A stretch of DNA of 64,000 nt. It comes from DASVRA01 sp036388855. GTDB lineage: Bacteria > Pseudomonadota > Alphaproteobacteria > Caulobacterales > Caulobacteraceae. Each line of letters starts with the position of its first letter. Positions within the stretch are counted from its first letter, which is position 1. Below are positions 1-8,325 of the stretch, piece after piece. Under the pieces are notes generated by a model. It was not told the origin of the DNA and searched no databases. It worked only from the letters and a program-made list of their open reading frames with translations. Position numbers and translations under genes: made by a program. The stretch lies in assembly GCA_036388855.1 (NCBI GenBank), contig DASVRA010000017.1, positions 50,388 to 114,387 of the forward strand, written 5' to 3'.

Positions 1-750
1 TCGGACGCGGCGGCGCTCAGGACCACCGCGCGGCTCGACGGCGACCACTATGTGCTGAACGGGTCCAAGGCGTTCATCTCGGGCGGGGGGGTGAGCGATG
101 TCTATGTCGTGATGGTGCGCACCGGCGGGGAGGGGGCCAGGGGCATCTCCACCGTGGTGGTGGAGAAGGGGACCGAGGGGCTGTCCTATGGGGCCCAGGA
201 GAAGAAGATGGGCTGGAACAGCCAGCCCACGGCGCAGGTCAACTTCGACAACTGCCGCGTGCCGGTGGCCAACCGGGTGGGGGCGGAGGGCGAGGGGTTC
301 CGCATCGCCATGTCGGGGCTGGACGGGGGGCGGGTGAACATCGCCGCCTGTTCGCTGGGGGGTGCGGGGTTCGCGTTCGACACGGCGCGGGATTACATGA
401 GTTCGCGCAAGCAGTTCGGGTCGGCGCTGAAGGAGTTCCAGGCGCTGCAGTTCAAGCTGGCCGACATGGCCACCGAGATCGAGGCGGCGCGGCTGATGGT
501 CTATCGCGGCGCCAGTGCGATCGACAACGACGAGCCGCGCAAGGCGATGGCCTGCGCCATGGCCAAGCGCTTCGCCACCGACGTGTGCTTCGACGCCGCC
601 AACGCGGCGCTGCAGCTGCACGGGGGGTATGGGTACCTGAAGGACTATCCGCTGGAGCGGATCGTGCGGGATCTGCGGGTGCACCAAATCCTGGAGGGGA
701 CCAACGAGATCATGCGCGTGATCACGGCGCGCGAGCTGTTCCGCCAGTGA
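1..750 (+). CDS. Acyl-CoA dehydrogenase, C-terminal part (isobutyryl-CoA dehydrogenase-like), cut by window start
   Basis: The reading frame is open from base 1, so the N-terminus lies outside the window and 249 residues are visible. The visible part runs from the middle beta domain (NGSKAFISGG) through the C-terminal four-helix domain. It ends with family signatures: SSRKQFGSALKEFQALQFKL, LQLHGGYGYLKDYPLERIVR and the EGTNEIMR motif near the end. The enzyme oxidises acyl-CoA to 2-enoyl-CoA with FAD. The next gene overlaps its stop and is a 3-hydroxyisobutyryl-CoA hydrolase homologue, so valine degradation and an isobutyryl-CoA substrate are inferred. Exact chain specificity cannot be read from the fragment. 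Confidence 0.92.
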   Translation, partial: SDAAALRTTARLDGDHYVLNGSKAFISGGGVSDVYVVMVRTGGEGARGISTVVVEKGTEGLSYGAQEKKMGWNSQPTAQVNFDNCRVPVANRVGAEGEGFRIAMSGLDGGRVNIAACSLGGAGFAFDTARDYMSSRKQFGSALKEFQALQFKLADMATEIEAARLMVYRGASAIDNDEPRKAMACAMAKRFATDVCFDAANAALQLHGGYGYLKDYPLERIVRDLRVHQILEGTNEIMRVITARELFRQ

Positions 751-1826
751 GCGAGGACGCCGAGGTTCTCGTCCGGCGCGAGGGGGCGTGGGGACTGTTG
801 ACGCTGAACCGGCCGAAGGCGCTGAACGCGCTGACCGAGACCATGTGCCGGCTGATCTCGGACGCCCTGCTGGAGTGGGAGCGGGACGAGGGGGTCGAGG
901 CGGTGCTGATCGACCATGCGGGGGAGCGGGGGTTCTGCGCGGGGGGCGACATCCGGCTGGTGCGCGAGAGCGGCATGGGCGACGGCCAGGCGGCGCGGGC
1001 CTTCTTCGCGGCCGAGTACCGGATGAACGAGCTGCTGTTCCGCTATCCCAAGCCGACCGTGGTGGTGATGGACGGGATCACCATGGGCGGCGGCGTGGGG
1101 GTGTCGGCGCCGTGCCGGTATCGGGTGGCGACGGAGCGGACGCTGTGGGCGATGCCGGAGGGGGACATCGGGCTGTATCCGGACGTGGGGGCGGGGTGGC
1201 ACCTGGCGCGGCTGCCTGAGGGGGTCGGGAACTGGCTGGCGCTGACGGGCGCGCGGTTGCGGGCCGCGGATTGCGTGAGGTTGGGGATCGCCACACATTT
1301 CTTGGAGAGCGAGCGGGTGGAGGAGGTTAAAGCCAAGCTTCTCTCCAGCCGGGGAGACGGATTAGCCGAAGGCCTGGCGGAGATCTCCGGCGACCCTGGC
1401 CAACCCCCGGTCGAGCCGCACCTGCCTGAAATCGCCCGCTTGTTCACCGCGCCCACGGCCGAGGAGGTTGTGGGGGGGCTGGAGGGGGACGCAGGGGAAT
1501 GGGCGCGGGGGCAGCTGGAAGCGGTGCGGCGCAAGTGTCCGATGACGGTGAAGGTGTCGCTGCGGCTGATCGAGGCGGGGGCCAGGCGGGCGAGCTTCGC
1601 CGATGAGATGGCGGCGGAGTATCGGGCATCCGCGCGGATGATCCATCGACACGACTTCATCGAGGGTGTGCGCGCGGTGCTGCTCGACAAGGACGGCAGC
1701 CCGCGCTGGGACCCGGCTTCGCTGGAGGAGGTCAGCGAGGAGATGGTCGAGGCGGTGTTCGCCGAGTTGCCGACGGACGAGGAATGGACGCCGTTTCCTC
1801 AGGAGCCGGCGGCCAGCGCCGCCTGA
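747..1826 (+). CDS. Enoyl-CoA hydratase/isomerase family protein, probable 3-hydroxyisobutyryl-CoA hydrolase
   Basis: 359 residues from a GTG that overlaps the stop of the acyl-CoA dehydrogenase (GTGA), indicating translational coupling; reading further upstream would only run antiparallel to real coding sequence. The crotonase fold is recognisable: GFCAGGDIR forms the oxyanion-hole region, and DGITMGGGVGVS with the PEGDIGLYPDVG segment are typical of HIBYL-CoA hydrolases rather than plain hydratases. It would release 3-hydroxyisobutyrate from its CoA ester in valine catabolism. The length matches bacterial HIBCH homologues (about 350 residues). A generic hydratase role is the alternative. 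Confidence 0.85.
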   Translation: MSEDAEVLVRREGAWGLLTLNRPKALNALTETMCRLISDALLEWERDEGVEAVLIDHAGERGFCAGGDIRLVRESGMGDGQAARAFFAAEYRMNELLFRYPKPTVVVMDGITMGGGVGVSAPCRYRVATERTLWAMPEGDIGLYPDVGAGWHLARLPEGVGNWLALTGARLRAADCVRLGIATHFLESERVEEVKAKLLSSRGDGLAEGLAEISGDPGQPPVEPHLPEIARLFTAPTAEEVVGGLEGDAGEWARGQLEAVRRKCPMTVKVSLRLIEAGARRASFADEMAAEYRASARMIHRHDFIEGVRAVLLDKDGSPRWDPASLEEVSEEMVEAVFAELPTDEEWTPFPQEPAASAA

Positions 1827-1926
1827 GGCCCTTGCGCGACGGGAAAGGCCGGCGCCGCGACGGACGAGCTTGGCGGGTGCGTGACGCTACGGTAAAGCTC
1901 GCGCGCCCTTAGCCGGAGAGCCTCCC

Positions 1927-2706
1927 ATGCGCCGCCTGACCCTCGCGTTCGCCGCCAGCGCCCTGATGCTGGCCGCCTTCGAAGCCTCGGCCCAGGCGGC
2001 GCGGTCGGTTGCGGCGCCGGCGTACGTCGCCGCGGCCGTGGCCGATCCCGGGCGGCCGGCCGAGGATACGGCCCGCGACGCCAACCGCCATCCAGCGGAG
2101 CTCGCCGTCTTCGCCGGCGTGAAGCCCGGCGACACCGTGCTCGACGTGCTCCCCGGTGGCGGCTACTTCACTCGCATCTTCGCCAAGATCGTCGGCCCCA
2201 CCGGCCGGGTGGTGGCGGTGGTGCCGTCCGAGATCGCCGGCAAGTACGACTCGGAGAAGAACGCTCGCGCGGCGGCCGCGGCCTATCCGAACGTGATGGT
2301 GGCGGTGGAGCCGCTGCTGCAGGCCCATCCCGAGCACGCCAATGCGGTGGACGTGATCTGGACTTCGCAGAACTACCACGACTTCCACACGCCGCTGCTC
2401 GGCTCGCCCGACGTGGCGGAACTGAACCGCCAGGTCTTCCAGGTGCTGAAGCCCGGCGGCGTCTACATCGTAGTGGACCACGTGGCGCAGGCGGGCTCGG
2501 GCGCCCGCGACGCCGACACCCTGCACCGCATCGACCCGGCGCTGGTGCGCAAGGAGGTGGAGGCGGCGGGCTTCGTCTTCGACGGCGAGAGCAACTTGCT
2601 GCGCAACCCGGCGGATGATCATACGAAACTGGTGTTTGATCCGTCCATCCGGGGGAAGACGGATCAATTCGTGTACCGGTTCAGGAAGCCGGCACGGCCG
2701 GGTTGA
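1927..2706 (+). CDS. Secreted class I SAM-dependent methyltransferase-like protein
   Basis: 259 residues. The N-terminus is a signal peptide (MRRLTLAFAASALMLAAF, then EASAQA with a likely cleavage after AQA), so the protein is predicted to be periplasmic, which is unusual for a methyltransferase. The SAM-binding glycine motif is VLDVLPGGGYFTRIFAK, followed by VLKPGGVYIVVDH, a typical post-motif strand. It resembles the predicted methyltransferases grouped in COG4798. Substrate is unknown. The gene stands alone, between the valine genes and rpmF. Confidence 0.8.
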   Translation: MRRLTLAFAASALMLAAFEASAQAARSVAAPAYVAAAVADPGRPAEDTARDANRHPAELAVFAGVKPGDTVLDVLPGGGYFTRIFAKIVGPTGRVVAVVPSEIAGKYDSEKNARAAAAAYPNVMVAVEPLLQAHPEHANAVDVIWTSQNYHDFHTPLLGSPDVAELNRQVFQVLKPGGVYIVVDHVAQAGSGARDADTLHRIDPALVRKEVEAAGFVFDGESNLLRNPADDHTKLVFDPSIRGKTDQFVYRFRKPARPG

Positions 2707-2712
2707 ACCAAG

Positions 2713-2757
2713 GGCGCCTTTCCGGCATAAGCGCCGCCTTCCATTTTCCGGCGGCGC
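2713..2757 (+). promoter_or_regulatory. Competing hairpins in the rpmF leader
   Basis: GCGCCGCC (2731-2738) pairs perfectly with GGCGGCGC (2750-2757) around an 11-base loop. The first five bases of that stem can instead pair with GGCGC at 2713-2717. The two structures exclude each other and lie 33 bases before the rpmF start. There is no T-run, so this is not a plain terminator. A leader control element or a weak end for the preceding gene are both possible. Confidence 0.4.
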
Positions 2758-2789
2758 CTGATCGGCGCGCCCCTGCAGGACCACCTTCG

Positions 2790-2972
2790 ATGGCCGTTCC
2801 CAAGCGAAAGACCTCGCCCTCGCGGCGCAACATGCGGCGCTCGCACCACGCGCTCAGCGCCAACACCTATGTCGAGGACAAGGACTCGGGCGAACTGCGC
2901 CGGCCGCACCACGTCGATCTGAAGACGGGGATGTACAAGGGTCGGCAGGTGCTGACGCCGAAGGAGGACTGA
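2790..2972 (+). CDS. rpmF: 50S ribosomal protein L32
   Basis: 60 residues beginning MAVPKRKTSPSRRNMRRSHH, the L32 hallmark. The ATG at 2790 is chosen because MAVPK is the conserved start; upstream in-frame codons add 29 residues foreign to the family. L32 is a small basic protein of the large ribosomal subunit. This copy has no CxxC zinc motif, as is usual for alphaproteobacterial forms. In many bacteria rpmF sits with plsX and fabH, but here it does not. Confidence 0.97.
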   Translation: MAVPKRKTSPSRRNMRRSHHALSANTYVEDKDSGELRRPHHVDLKTGMYKGRQVLTPKED

Positions 2973-2982
2973 CGCGCCCCTC

Positions 2983-3010
2983 AAGCGCCTCTGCGGGCGC
3001 CTTGCTCTCT
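2983..3010 (+). terminator. Weak hairpin after rpmF
   Basis: AAGCGCC and GGCGCCTT can pair around a short TCTGCG loop just past the rpmF stop, followed by a pyrimidine-rich GCTCTCTCG tail instead of a clean T-run. It also faces the convergent hspQ gene. Judged a possible weak terminator only. Confidence 0.35.
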
Positions 3011-3035
3011 CGCAAACGCGCGTGCCCTACGCCCG

Positions 3036-3374
3036 CTAGTGCCCCACGTGCGGCTTGCGGTCGTAGTGGCCGTCGCGGAAGCCGGCGAACAGGCGGGCGG
3101 TCTGGGGGTGGCCGATCGGCTCGCCCGTCGGGTCCGGCATCAGGTTCTGTTCGCTGACGTAGGCGACGTAGGCGCTCTGCTCGTTCTCGGCCAGCAGGTG
3201 GTAGAAGGGCTGGTCGCGCGAGGGACGAACGTCCTCGGGGATCGCCTGCCACCATTCCTCGGTGTTGGCGAACTGCGGGTCGACGTCGAAGACCACCCCC
3301 CGGAAAGGGAAGACCCGGTGGCGGACCACCTGGCCGATGGCGAACTTGGCGTTCCGGCTTTCCATGGCTGGCAT
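3036..3374 (-). CDS. hspQ: Heat shock protein HspQ / hemimethylated-DNA-binding (YccV) family
   Basis: 112 residues if started at the ATG at 3374 (a second ATG at 3365 gives 109). The segment KFAIGQVVRHRVFPFRGVVF followed by a DVDPQF...EEWW stretch and DQPFYHLLAE is the conserved core of the HspQ/YccV family. The E. coli protein binds hemimethylated DNA, influences dnaA expression and modulates Lon. The N-terminal extension possible upstream of 3374 is not family-like and was rejected. It converges on rpmF and lies divergent to ppx/gppA. Confidence 0.9.
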   Translation of the reverse strand: MPAMESRNAKFAIGQVVRHRVFPFRGVVFDVDPQFANTEEWWQAIPEDVRPSRDQPFYHLLAENEQSAYVAYVSEQNLMPDPTGEPIGHPQTARLFAGFRDGHYDRKPHVGH

Positions 3375-3505
3375 GATGCGCGTCTCCCCATGACGGCAGG
3401 CTGAATGGGAATGTTGAGAGTGAGTCAGGCGCTTCCTCAAGTCCCTCGCCCCCGCTACAGTTCGCCGCAACGGAGGGCATGCGCCTTCCACCGACAGGTT
3501 GATAG

Positions 3506-4603
3506 ATGTCCGAGGCCGTTGCGCCGCGGGCGCGGGTTCCACGGCTGCCCGCGTCCGCGCTGAGCGATTCGCGCCCCTATGCGGCGCTCGATCTAGGCAC
3601 CAACAACTGCCGCCTGCTGATCGCCCAGCCGGGGGCCGGCGGCATCCGGGTGCTGGAGGCGTATTCGCGGATCGTGCGGCTGGGGCACGGACTGACGCGG
3701 ACCGGACGGCTCGACGACGACGCGATGGAGCGGACCATCACGGCGCTGAAGGTTTGCGCCGAGAAGATCCGCCGCCGGCGCGTCGGGCGGGCGCGGGCGG
3801 TGGCCACACAGGCGTGCCGGCTGGCCTCCAATGGGCGGGAGTTCGTGGAACGGATCGCGGCCGAGACGGGGCTGCGGTTCAAGATCATCACCCCGCGGGA
3901 GGAGGCGCGGCTGTCGGTGGCGGGCTGCATGGCGCTGCTCGATCGGGAGAGCGACGCGGCGCTGGTGATCGACGTGGGCGGAGGATCTACGGAGTTCTCC
4001 TGGGTCGATCTGACGGCGCTGCACGAGGGGCAGGGACCGCTGAGGATGCACCCGGCGCGCCTGCCGATCCGGGCTTGGCTGTCGATCCCGCTGGGGGTGG
4101 TGACGTTGACGGACGCCTTTCCGGAGCAGGCGGACCGGCAGGCTTGGTACCGGGCGATGGTGGAGGCGGTGAAGGCGCGGCTGTCGGACTTCAACCATGC
4201 GGACGCTATGCGGCCGGTGTTCCAGGCTAGGCGCGCGCACATGATCGGCACCTCGGGCGCGATCACCAGCCTGGCCGGGCTGCACCTGGGGCTGGACCGC
4301 TATGACCGCAACGTCATCGACGGCATGTGGCTGTCGCCGCAGGAGTGCGACGGAGCGGTGGAGCAGCTGCTCAAGCTCGATCACGCGGAGCGGGCGGCGC
4401 AAGGCTGCATCGGGCCGGACCGGGCGGACTTGGTCGTGGCGGGCGCCGCGATCCTGCAGGCGGCACAGGAATTGTGGCCCTGTGTGCGGGTGCGTGTCGC
4501 TGACCGCGGGCTGCGCGAAGGGTTGCTGATGTCGCTGATGAACGAGCGGCCACAGGGGCGCGCCGGGCGTAAGCGGCGGCGGCGGGGCGGCAACGGACAC
4601 TGA
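3506..4603 (+). CDS. Ppx/GppA family phosphatase
   Basis: 365 residues. The first ASKHA phosphate loop is ALDLGTNNCRLLIA near residue 28, and the second is VIDVGGGSTEFSWV around residue 153. A catalytic glutamate is expected in the EARLSV region. The family hydrolyses terminal phosphates from polyphosphate or pppGpp. At 365 residues it is short (Ppx/GppA about 500), lacking the C-terminal HD-like domain, as in many alphaproteobacterial copies, so the substrate is uncertain. The C-terminus ends in a basic RKRRRRGG tail. ohr starts 13 bases downstream and rlmE overlaps ohr, suggesting one operon. Confidence 0.9.
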   Translation: MSEAVAPRARVPRLPASALSDSRPYAALDLGTNNCRLLIAQPGAGGIRVLEAYSRIVRLGHGLTRTGRLDDDAMERTITALKVCAEKIRRRRVGRARAVATQACRLASNGREFVERIAAETGLRFKIITPREEARLSVAGCMALLDRESDAALVIDVGGGSTEFSWVDLTALHEGQGPLRMHPARLPIRAWLSIPLGVVTLTDAFPEQADRQAWYRAMVEAVKARLSDFNHADAMRPVFQARRAHMIGTSGAITSLAGLHLGLDRYDRNVIDGMWLSPQECDGAVEQLLKLDHAERAAQGCIGPDRADLVVAGAAILQAAQELWPCVRVRVADRGLREGLLMSLMNERPQGRAGRKRRRRGGNGH

Positions 4604-4616
4604 CGAGGAGACGGCG

Positions 4617-5033
4617 ATGAAGGTGCTCTACCAGACCGAGGCGACCACCACCGGAGGCGGGCGCGACGGCGGCCACGGGTCGGTCAAGGACGAGGGGCTG
4701 ACGGTGGAGTTCTCCACGCCTGGCGCGGGGCGGCCGGGCAACAACCCCGAGCAGCTGGTGGCGCTGGGATACTCGGCTTGTTTTTCGGGCGCTTTGCACG
4801 CGGTGGCGCGGCGGCGGGGGATGAAGCTGGAGAACCCATCGGTGACGGTGCGCGCGGCGCTGGGGCAGGACGAGGCCAGCAACTTCGGGCTGGAGTTTGA
4901 AGTCGACACGGTGCTGCCGGGGCTGAGCGACGAGCAAGCCCAGGAGCTGACCGAGGCGGCGCACCAGGTTTGCCCGTATTCGCGCGGGTTCGCGCATGGG
5001 GCGCCGGTGAAGGTCTCGGGCCGCGGCGGCTGA
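4617..5033 (+). CDS. ohr: Organic hydroperoxide resistance protein, Ohr/OsmC family
   Basis: 138 residues, full length for Ohr. The two redox cysteines are in their expected contexts: LGYSACFSGAL near residue 59 and HQVCPYSRG near residue 120. The N-terminal YQTEATTTGGGRDG segment is Ohr-typical. Ohr reduces organic peroxides using lipoylated partners. It has no obvious OhrR next to it; the gene lies between ppx/gppA and rlmE, and its stop overlaps the rlmE start (TGATG). Confidence 0.93.
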   Translation: MKVLYQTEATTTGGGRDGGHGSVKDEGLTVEFSTPGAGRPGNNPEQLVALGYSACFSGALHAVARRRGMKLENPSVTVRAALGQDEASNFGLEFEVDTVLPGLSDEQAQELTEAAHQVCPYSRGFAHGAPVKVSGRGG

Positions 5034-5740
5034 TGAGCGACGAAGGCCCCCGCCGCCTGGTCCGTCCGCCGATGCGGGGGCAGGAAGGCGGCCGGGGCGC
5101 GCCGGCGAGGCTGAAGACGGCAAAGAAGCACACGCCCTCCTCGCAGGCGTGGCTGGAGCGGCAGGTCAACGACCCTTATGCGGCCGAGGCGCGGGCCAAG
5201 GGCTATCGCTCGCGCGCGGCGTTCAAGCTGATCGAGATCGACGATCGGTTCCGGCTGCTGCGGAAGGGTGCGCGGGTGGTCGACCTCGGCTGCGCGCCGG
5301 GCGGATGGGTGCAGGTGGCGCTGGAGCGCGGCGCGGGCGCCGTGGCGGGCATCGACCTGTTGCCGGTGGAGCCGATCGCTGGCGCCGAACTGCTGGAGAT
5401 GGACTTCACCGAACCAGACGCCGAGCCGCGCCTGATCGCGGCGCTCGGCGGGGCGCCTGACCTGATCCTGTCGGACATGGCCCCGAACACCATCGGCCAT
5501 CGCCAGACCGATCATCTGCGCATCATGGGCTTGATCGAAGCCGCCGCGGAGTTCGCCATCACCCAACTCAAGCCCGGCGGCGCCTTCGTCACTAAGACCT
5601 TTCAGGGCGGGGAGTCGGCGGAGGTGATGGCTCGGCTCAAGCGTGCGTTCGCCCAGGTGAAGCACGCCAAGCCGAAATCAAGCCGCGTGGACAGCTCGGA
5701 AGTGTATTGGGTAGCGACCGGGCTGCGTCAGAGCCGATAG
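5033..5740 (+). CDS. rlmE: 23S rRNA (uridine-2552-2'-O)-methyltransferase RlmE (FtsJ)
   Basis: 235 residues from the ATG that overlaps the ohr stop. The SAM site is VVDLGCAPGGWVQVA. The K-D-K-E tetrad fits: a Lys in GYRSRAAFKL, Asp in LILSDMAPNT, Lys in GGAFVTKTFQGG, and a Glu near the end in DSSEVYWVATG. The first 40 residues are a basic extension rich in R, G and P, common in alphaproteobacterial RlmE. The 3' end overlaps the convergent vapC by 13 bases. Confidence 0.95.
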   Translation: MSDEGPRRLVRPPMRGQEGGRGAPARLKTAKKHTPSSQAWLERQVNDPYAAEARAKGYRSRAAFKLIEIDDRFRLLRKGARVVDLGCAPGGWVQVALERGAGAVAGIDLLPVEPIAGAELLEMDFTEPDAEPRLIAALGGAPDLILSDMAPNTIGHRQTDHLRIMGLIEAAAEFAITQLKPGGAFVTKTFQGGESAEVMARLKRAFAQVKHAKPKSSRVDSSEVYWVATGLRQSR

Positions 5741-6087
5741 GGCACCTGCGCGAGCGCGTCGCCGTGGAAGTCCTTGGCGTCCCGGGTCAACAGAGTTCGG
5801 CCGGTGACACGCGCGGAGGCGAGCACGATGGCGTCAGCGAACTTCAGGCGCATGTCGCGGCGAACTCGCGCCGCCTCATCGGCGATCTGCTCATCGAGCT
5901 GAACCAGGTGAAACCGCTCCAGCAGCCTGAGCGCCAGACGCTCCATGCCTGGCTGCGCGCCGGCGAGGAATTCGATGCGCGTGACGATGCTGATGGCGCT
6001 GTCGTCGTAGAGGCGAAGAACGTCCTTCGCCGCCGCGATCCCGATGCTGTGATCGATGAGGATGTTGGTGTCGAAGAGGACCCTCAC
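5728..6087 (-). CDS. vapC: VapC-like PIN-domain ribonuclease toxin
   Basis: 119 residues starting at a GTG at 6087 that overlaps the antitoxin stop (TGGTGAGG), the usual coupled arrangement. The PIN acidic residues are visible: LFDTNILIDH at the N-terminus, RIEFLAG in the middle, FADAIVLASA and LLTRDAKDF towards the C-terminus. PIN toxins cleave tRNA or rRNA with Mg2+. The RHH antitoxin gene lies immediately upstream in the same operon. Target RNA is not predictable. Confidence 0.93.
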   Translation of the reverse strand: MRVLFDTNILIDHSIGIAAAKDVLRLYDDSAISIVTRIEFLAGAQPGMERLALRLLERFHLVQLDEQIADEAARVRRDMRLKFADAIVLASARVTGRTLLTRDAKDFHGDALAQVPYRL

Positions 6088-6299
6088 CAGTCGTCCCGGA
6101 GGCGCCGCTGAAACTCGACGCTGTCTTCGCACATGCCCTTGAAGGCGCCGAAGGTCTCCTCGAGAACGTCGCGCCGGCGGTCCTGGATCAACTTGGTCAC
6201 GGCCTCGCGAATGATCGCGGCGCGCGACACCTTCTCCTGGCGGCTGAGTTCGGTAAGGGCCGCCATCTGATCGGCGGGAATGTCGACGAGGGTTCGCAT
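6084..6299 (-). CDS. vapB: VapB-like ribbon-helix-helix (CopG) antitoxin
   Basis: 71 residues from the ATG at 6299. The first strand MRTLVDIPADQMAALTELSR and the helix KVSRAAIIREAVTKLIQ form an RHH DNA-binding fold; the C-terminal half (about residues 45-71) would neutralise the toxin. The longer upstream frame was rejected because it runs antisense through guaB. The gene overlaps vapC by 4 bases. A palindrome directly upstream (6307-6327) is the likely autoregulatory operator. Confidence 0.9.
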   Translation of the reverse strand: MRTLVDIPADQMAALTELSRQEKVSRAAIIREAVTKLIQDRRRDVLEETFGAFKGMCEDSVEFQRRLRDDW

Positions 6300-6306
6300 G
6301 TCCGAC

Positions 6307-6327
6307 TGATATACTACCTGTATATCA
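6307..6327 (-). promoter_or_regulatory. Probable vapBC operator (8-bp inverted repeat)
   Basis: TGATATAC, five bases, GTATATCA: a perfect inverted repeat 8 bases upstream of the antitoxin ATG. It is AT-rich in a very GC-rich region, so it stands out. RHH antitoxins bind such short repeats to repress their own operon, and the position would occlude the ribosome or promoter region. Confidence 0.75.
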
Positions 6328-6399
6328 TGTCGTCCATGGGTCGGCCCTAGCGCCAACGCCGCCCCTCCGCTATAGCGCGCCCGCAAAACGGAGACTCCG

Positions 6400-7863
6400 A
6401 TGGAGATTCGCGAAGGGCTCACCTTCGACGACGTTTTGCTGCAGCCGGGCCGTTCGGAAGTGATGCCGGGGCAGGTTTCGACCGCCACGCGGCTGACCAA
6501 ATCGATCGAGCTGAACATCCCGATCCTGTCGGCGGCCATGGACACGGTGACCGAGAGCCGGCTCGCCATCGCCATGGCCCAGGCCGGCGGCATGGGCGTG
6601 CTCCACCGCAACATGGACCCCGAGGCCCAGGCCGAGATGGTGCGCGAGGTGAAGCGCTATGAGAGCGGCATGGTGATCAACCCGCTGACCATCGGGCCCG
6701 ACACGCCGCTCGGCGAAGTGCGCGCGATCACCCGGCGGCGGAAGATCTCCGGCTTTCCGGTGGTGGACGCGGAGGGCAAGCTCTGCGGCATCCTCACCAA
6801 CCGCGACATGCGCTTCGAGGCGGATGACGCCAAGCCCGCGTCGCAGATCATGACCCGCGACGGGCTGATCACAGTGAAGGAAGGGGCGACCCAGGCGGAG
6901 GCGCAGGCCCTGCTCCGACGCCACAAGATCGAGCGGCTGATCGTGGTCGACGACGACAACCGCGCCGTTGGCCTCATCACCGTCAAGGATATGGAGAAGG
7001 CGCAGGCGCACCCGCTGTCGGCCAAGGACGAGCAGGGGCGGCTAAGGGTTGGCGCCGCTTCGACCGTGGGCGACCACGGCTTCGAGCGGTCGATGCAGCT
7101 GGTGGACGCCGGCGTGGACGTGGTGGTGATCGACACCGCCCACGGGCACTCGGTGCAGGTCTCCGAGGCGGTGTCGCGGATCAAGCGCGAGAACAACCGC
7201 GTGCAGATCGTCGCCGGCAACGTGGCCACCTACGAGGCGGCGCAGGCGCTGATCGACGCGGGCGCGGACGCGGTGAAGGTGGGGATCGGGCCCGGCTCGA
7301 TCTGCACCACCCGGATCGTGGCGGGGGTGGGGGTGCCGCAGCTGACGGCGGTGTCGGACGCGGTGCGGGCGGCGGAGCGCTCGGGCGTGCCGGTGATCGC
7401 GGACGGCGGGATCAAGTACTCCGGCGATCTGGCCAAGGCGATCGCGGCGGGCGCTTCGGTGGCGATGATGGGCTCGATGTTCGCCGGCACCGACGAGGCG
7501 CCGGGAGAGGTGTTCCTCTACCAGGGCCGCTCCTACAAATCCTACCGCGGCATGGGCTCGGTCGGCGCGATGGCACTGGGTTCGGCCGACCGCTACTTCC
7601 AGAAGGAGGTGTCGGATGCGCTAAAGCTGGTGCCCGAGGGGGTGGAGGGCCAGGTGCCCTACAAGGGCCCGCTCAGCGCCATCCTGCACCAGCTGGTCGG
7701 CGGCCTGCGCGCGGCCATGGGCTATGTCGGCGCGGCCGACATCCCGACGTACCAGACCAGTGCCCGGTTCATCCGCATCACCGGCGCCGGCCTGCGCGAG
7801 AGCCACGTCCACGACGTGATGATCACCCGCGAGGCGCCGAATTACCCGAGCCAGGGCGCGTGA
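6400..7863 (+). CDS. guaB: Inosine-5'-monophosphate dehydrogenase
   Basis: 487 residues, full family length. The TIM barrel begins FDDVLLQPGRSEV; two CBS domains are inserted at about residues 92-205 (ISGFPVVD... and IERLIVVDDD...). The catalytic cysteine is in GIGPGSICTTRIVAGVGVPQ, and the flap region follows GRSYKSYRGMGSVGAM. It oxidises IMP to XMP with NAD+, the first committed step to GMP. guaA lies two genes downstream. Confidence 0.98.
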   Translation: MEIREGLTFDDVLLQPGRSEVMPGQVSTATRLTKSIELNIPILSAAMDTVTESRLAIAMAQAGGMGVLHRNMDPEAQAEMVREVKRYESGMVINPLTIGPDTPLGEVRAITRRRKISGFPVVDAEGKLCGILTNRDMRFEADDAKPASQIMTRDGLITVKEGATQAEAQALLRRHKIERLIVVDDDNRAVGLITVKDMEKAQAHPLSAKDEQGRLRVGAASTVGDHGFERSMQLVDAGVDVVVIDTAHGHSVQVSEAVSRIKRENNRVQIVAGNVATYEAAQALIDAGADAVKVGIGPGSICTTRIVAGVGVPQLTAVSDAVRAAERSGVPVIADGGIKYSGDLAKAIAAGASVAMMGSMFAGTDEAPGEVFLYQGRSYKSYRGMGSVGAMALGSADRYFQKEVSDALKLVPEGVEGQVPYKGPLSAILHQLVGGLRAAMGYVGAADIPTYQTSARFIRITGAGLRESHVHDVMITREAPNYPSQGA

Positions 7864-7922
7864 ATCCCGCTGAACAACCTCCAACCTTAGGCCACAACGC
7901 AGTCGTGGTAGGCGGGGACATC

Positions 7923-8321
7923 ATGTTGTCTCAACACCTGGAACTGCTGATGCTGCTGCTGGCGGTGCTGATCGGCGTGGTGCAGATCGCCTGGGCCGCC
8001 ATCGCCGCGCGCCGCCAGCAGGGGTTGGAATGGGCGCGTGGTCCGCGCGACGAGCCGCGGCCGGCGACAGGCGCGGCCGCGCGGCTGGAGCGCGCGTTCG
8101 CCAATTTCCAGGAGACCTTCCCGCTGTTCGCCGCGTCGGTGCTGGTGGTGATTGCGCTGGACGAGACGGGGCGGCTCAGCGCGTGGGGCTCGATTGCCTA
8201 TGTGCTGGCGCGGATCGCCTATGTCCCGCTGTATGCGGCGGGCGTGCCGAGGGTCCGCTCGCTGGTCTGGTTCATCGGCTTCCTGGGCCTGCTGATGGTC
8301 TGGGCGGAGGCGTTCGTCTGA
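7923..8321 (+). CDS. MAPEG family integral membrane protein
   Basis: 132 residues with about four membrane segments; the first is LELLMLLLAVLIGVVQIAWA. The motif ARLERAFANFQETFPLFAAS is the conserved ER.xxN.xE.....F signature of MAPEG proteins (membrane-associated eicosanoid/glutathione metabolism), and the end LVWFIGFLGLLMVWAEAF is typical. The ATG at 7923 is chosen because the membrane helix follows directly. Bacterial members' substrates are largely unknown. Confidence 0.85.
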   Translation: MLSQHLELLMLLLAVLIGVVQIAWAAIAARRQQGLEWARGPRDEPRPATGAAARLERAFANFQETFPLFAASVLVVIALDETGRLSAWGSIAYVLARIAYVPLYAAGVPRVRSLVWFIGFLGLLMVWAEAFV

Positions 8322-8325
8322 GGCC

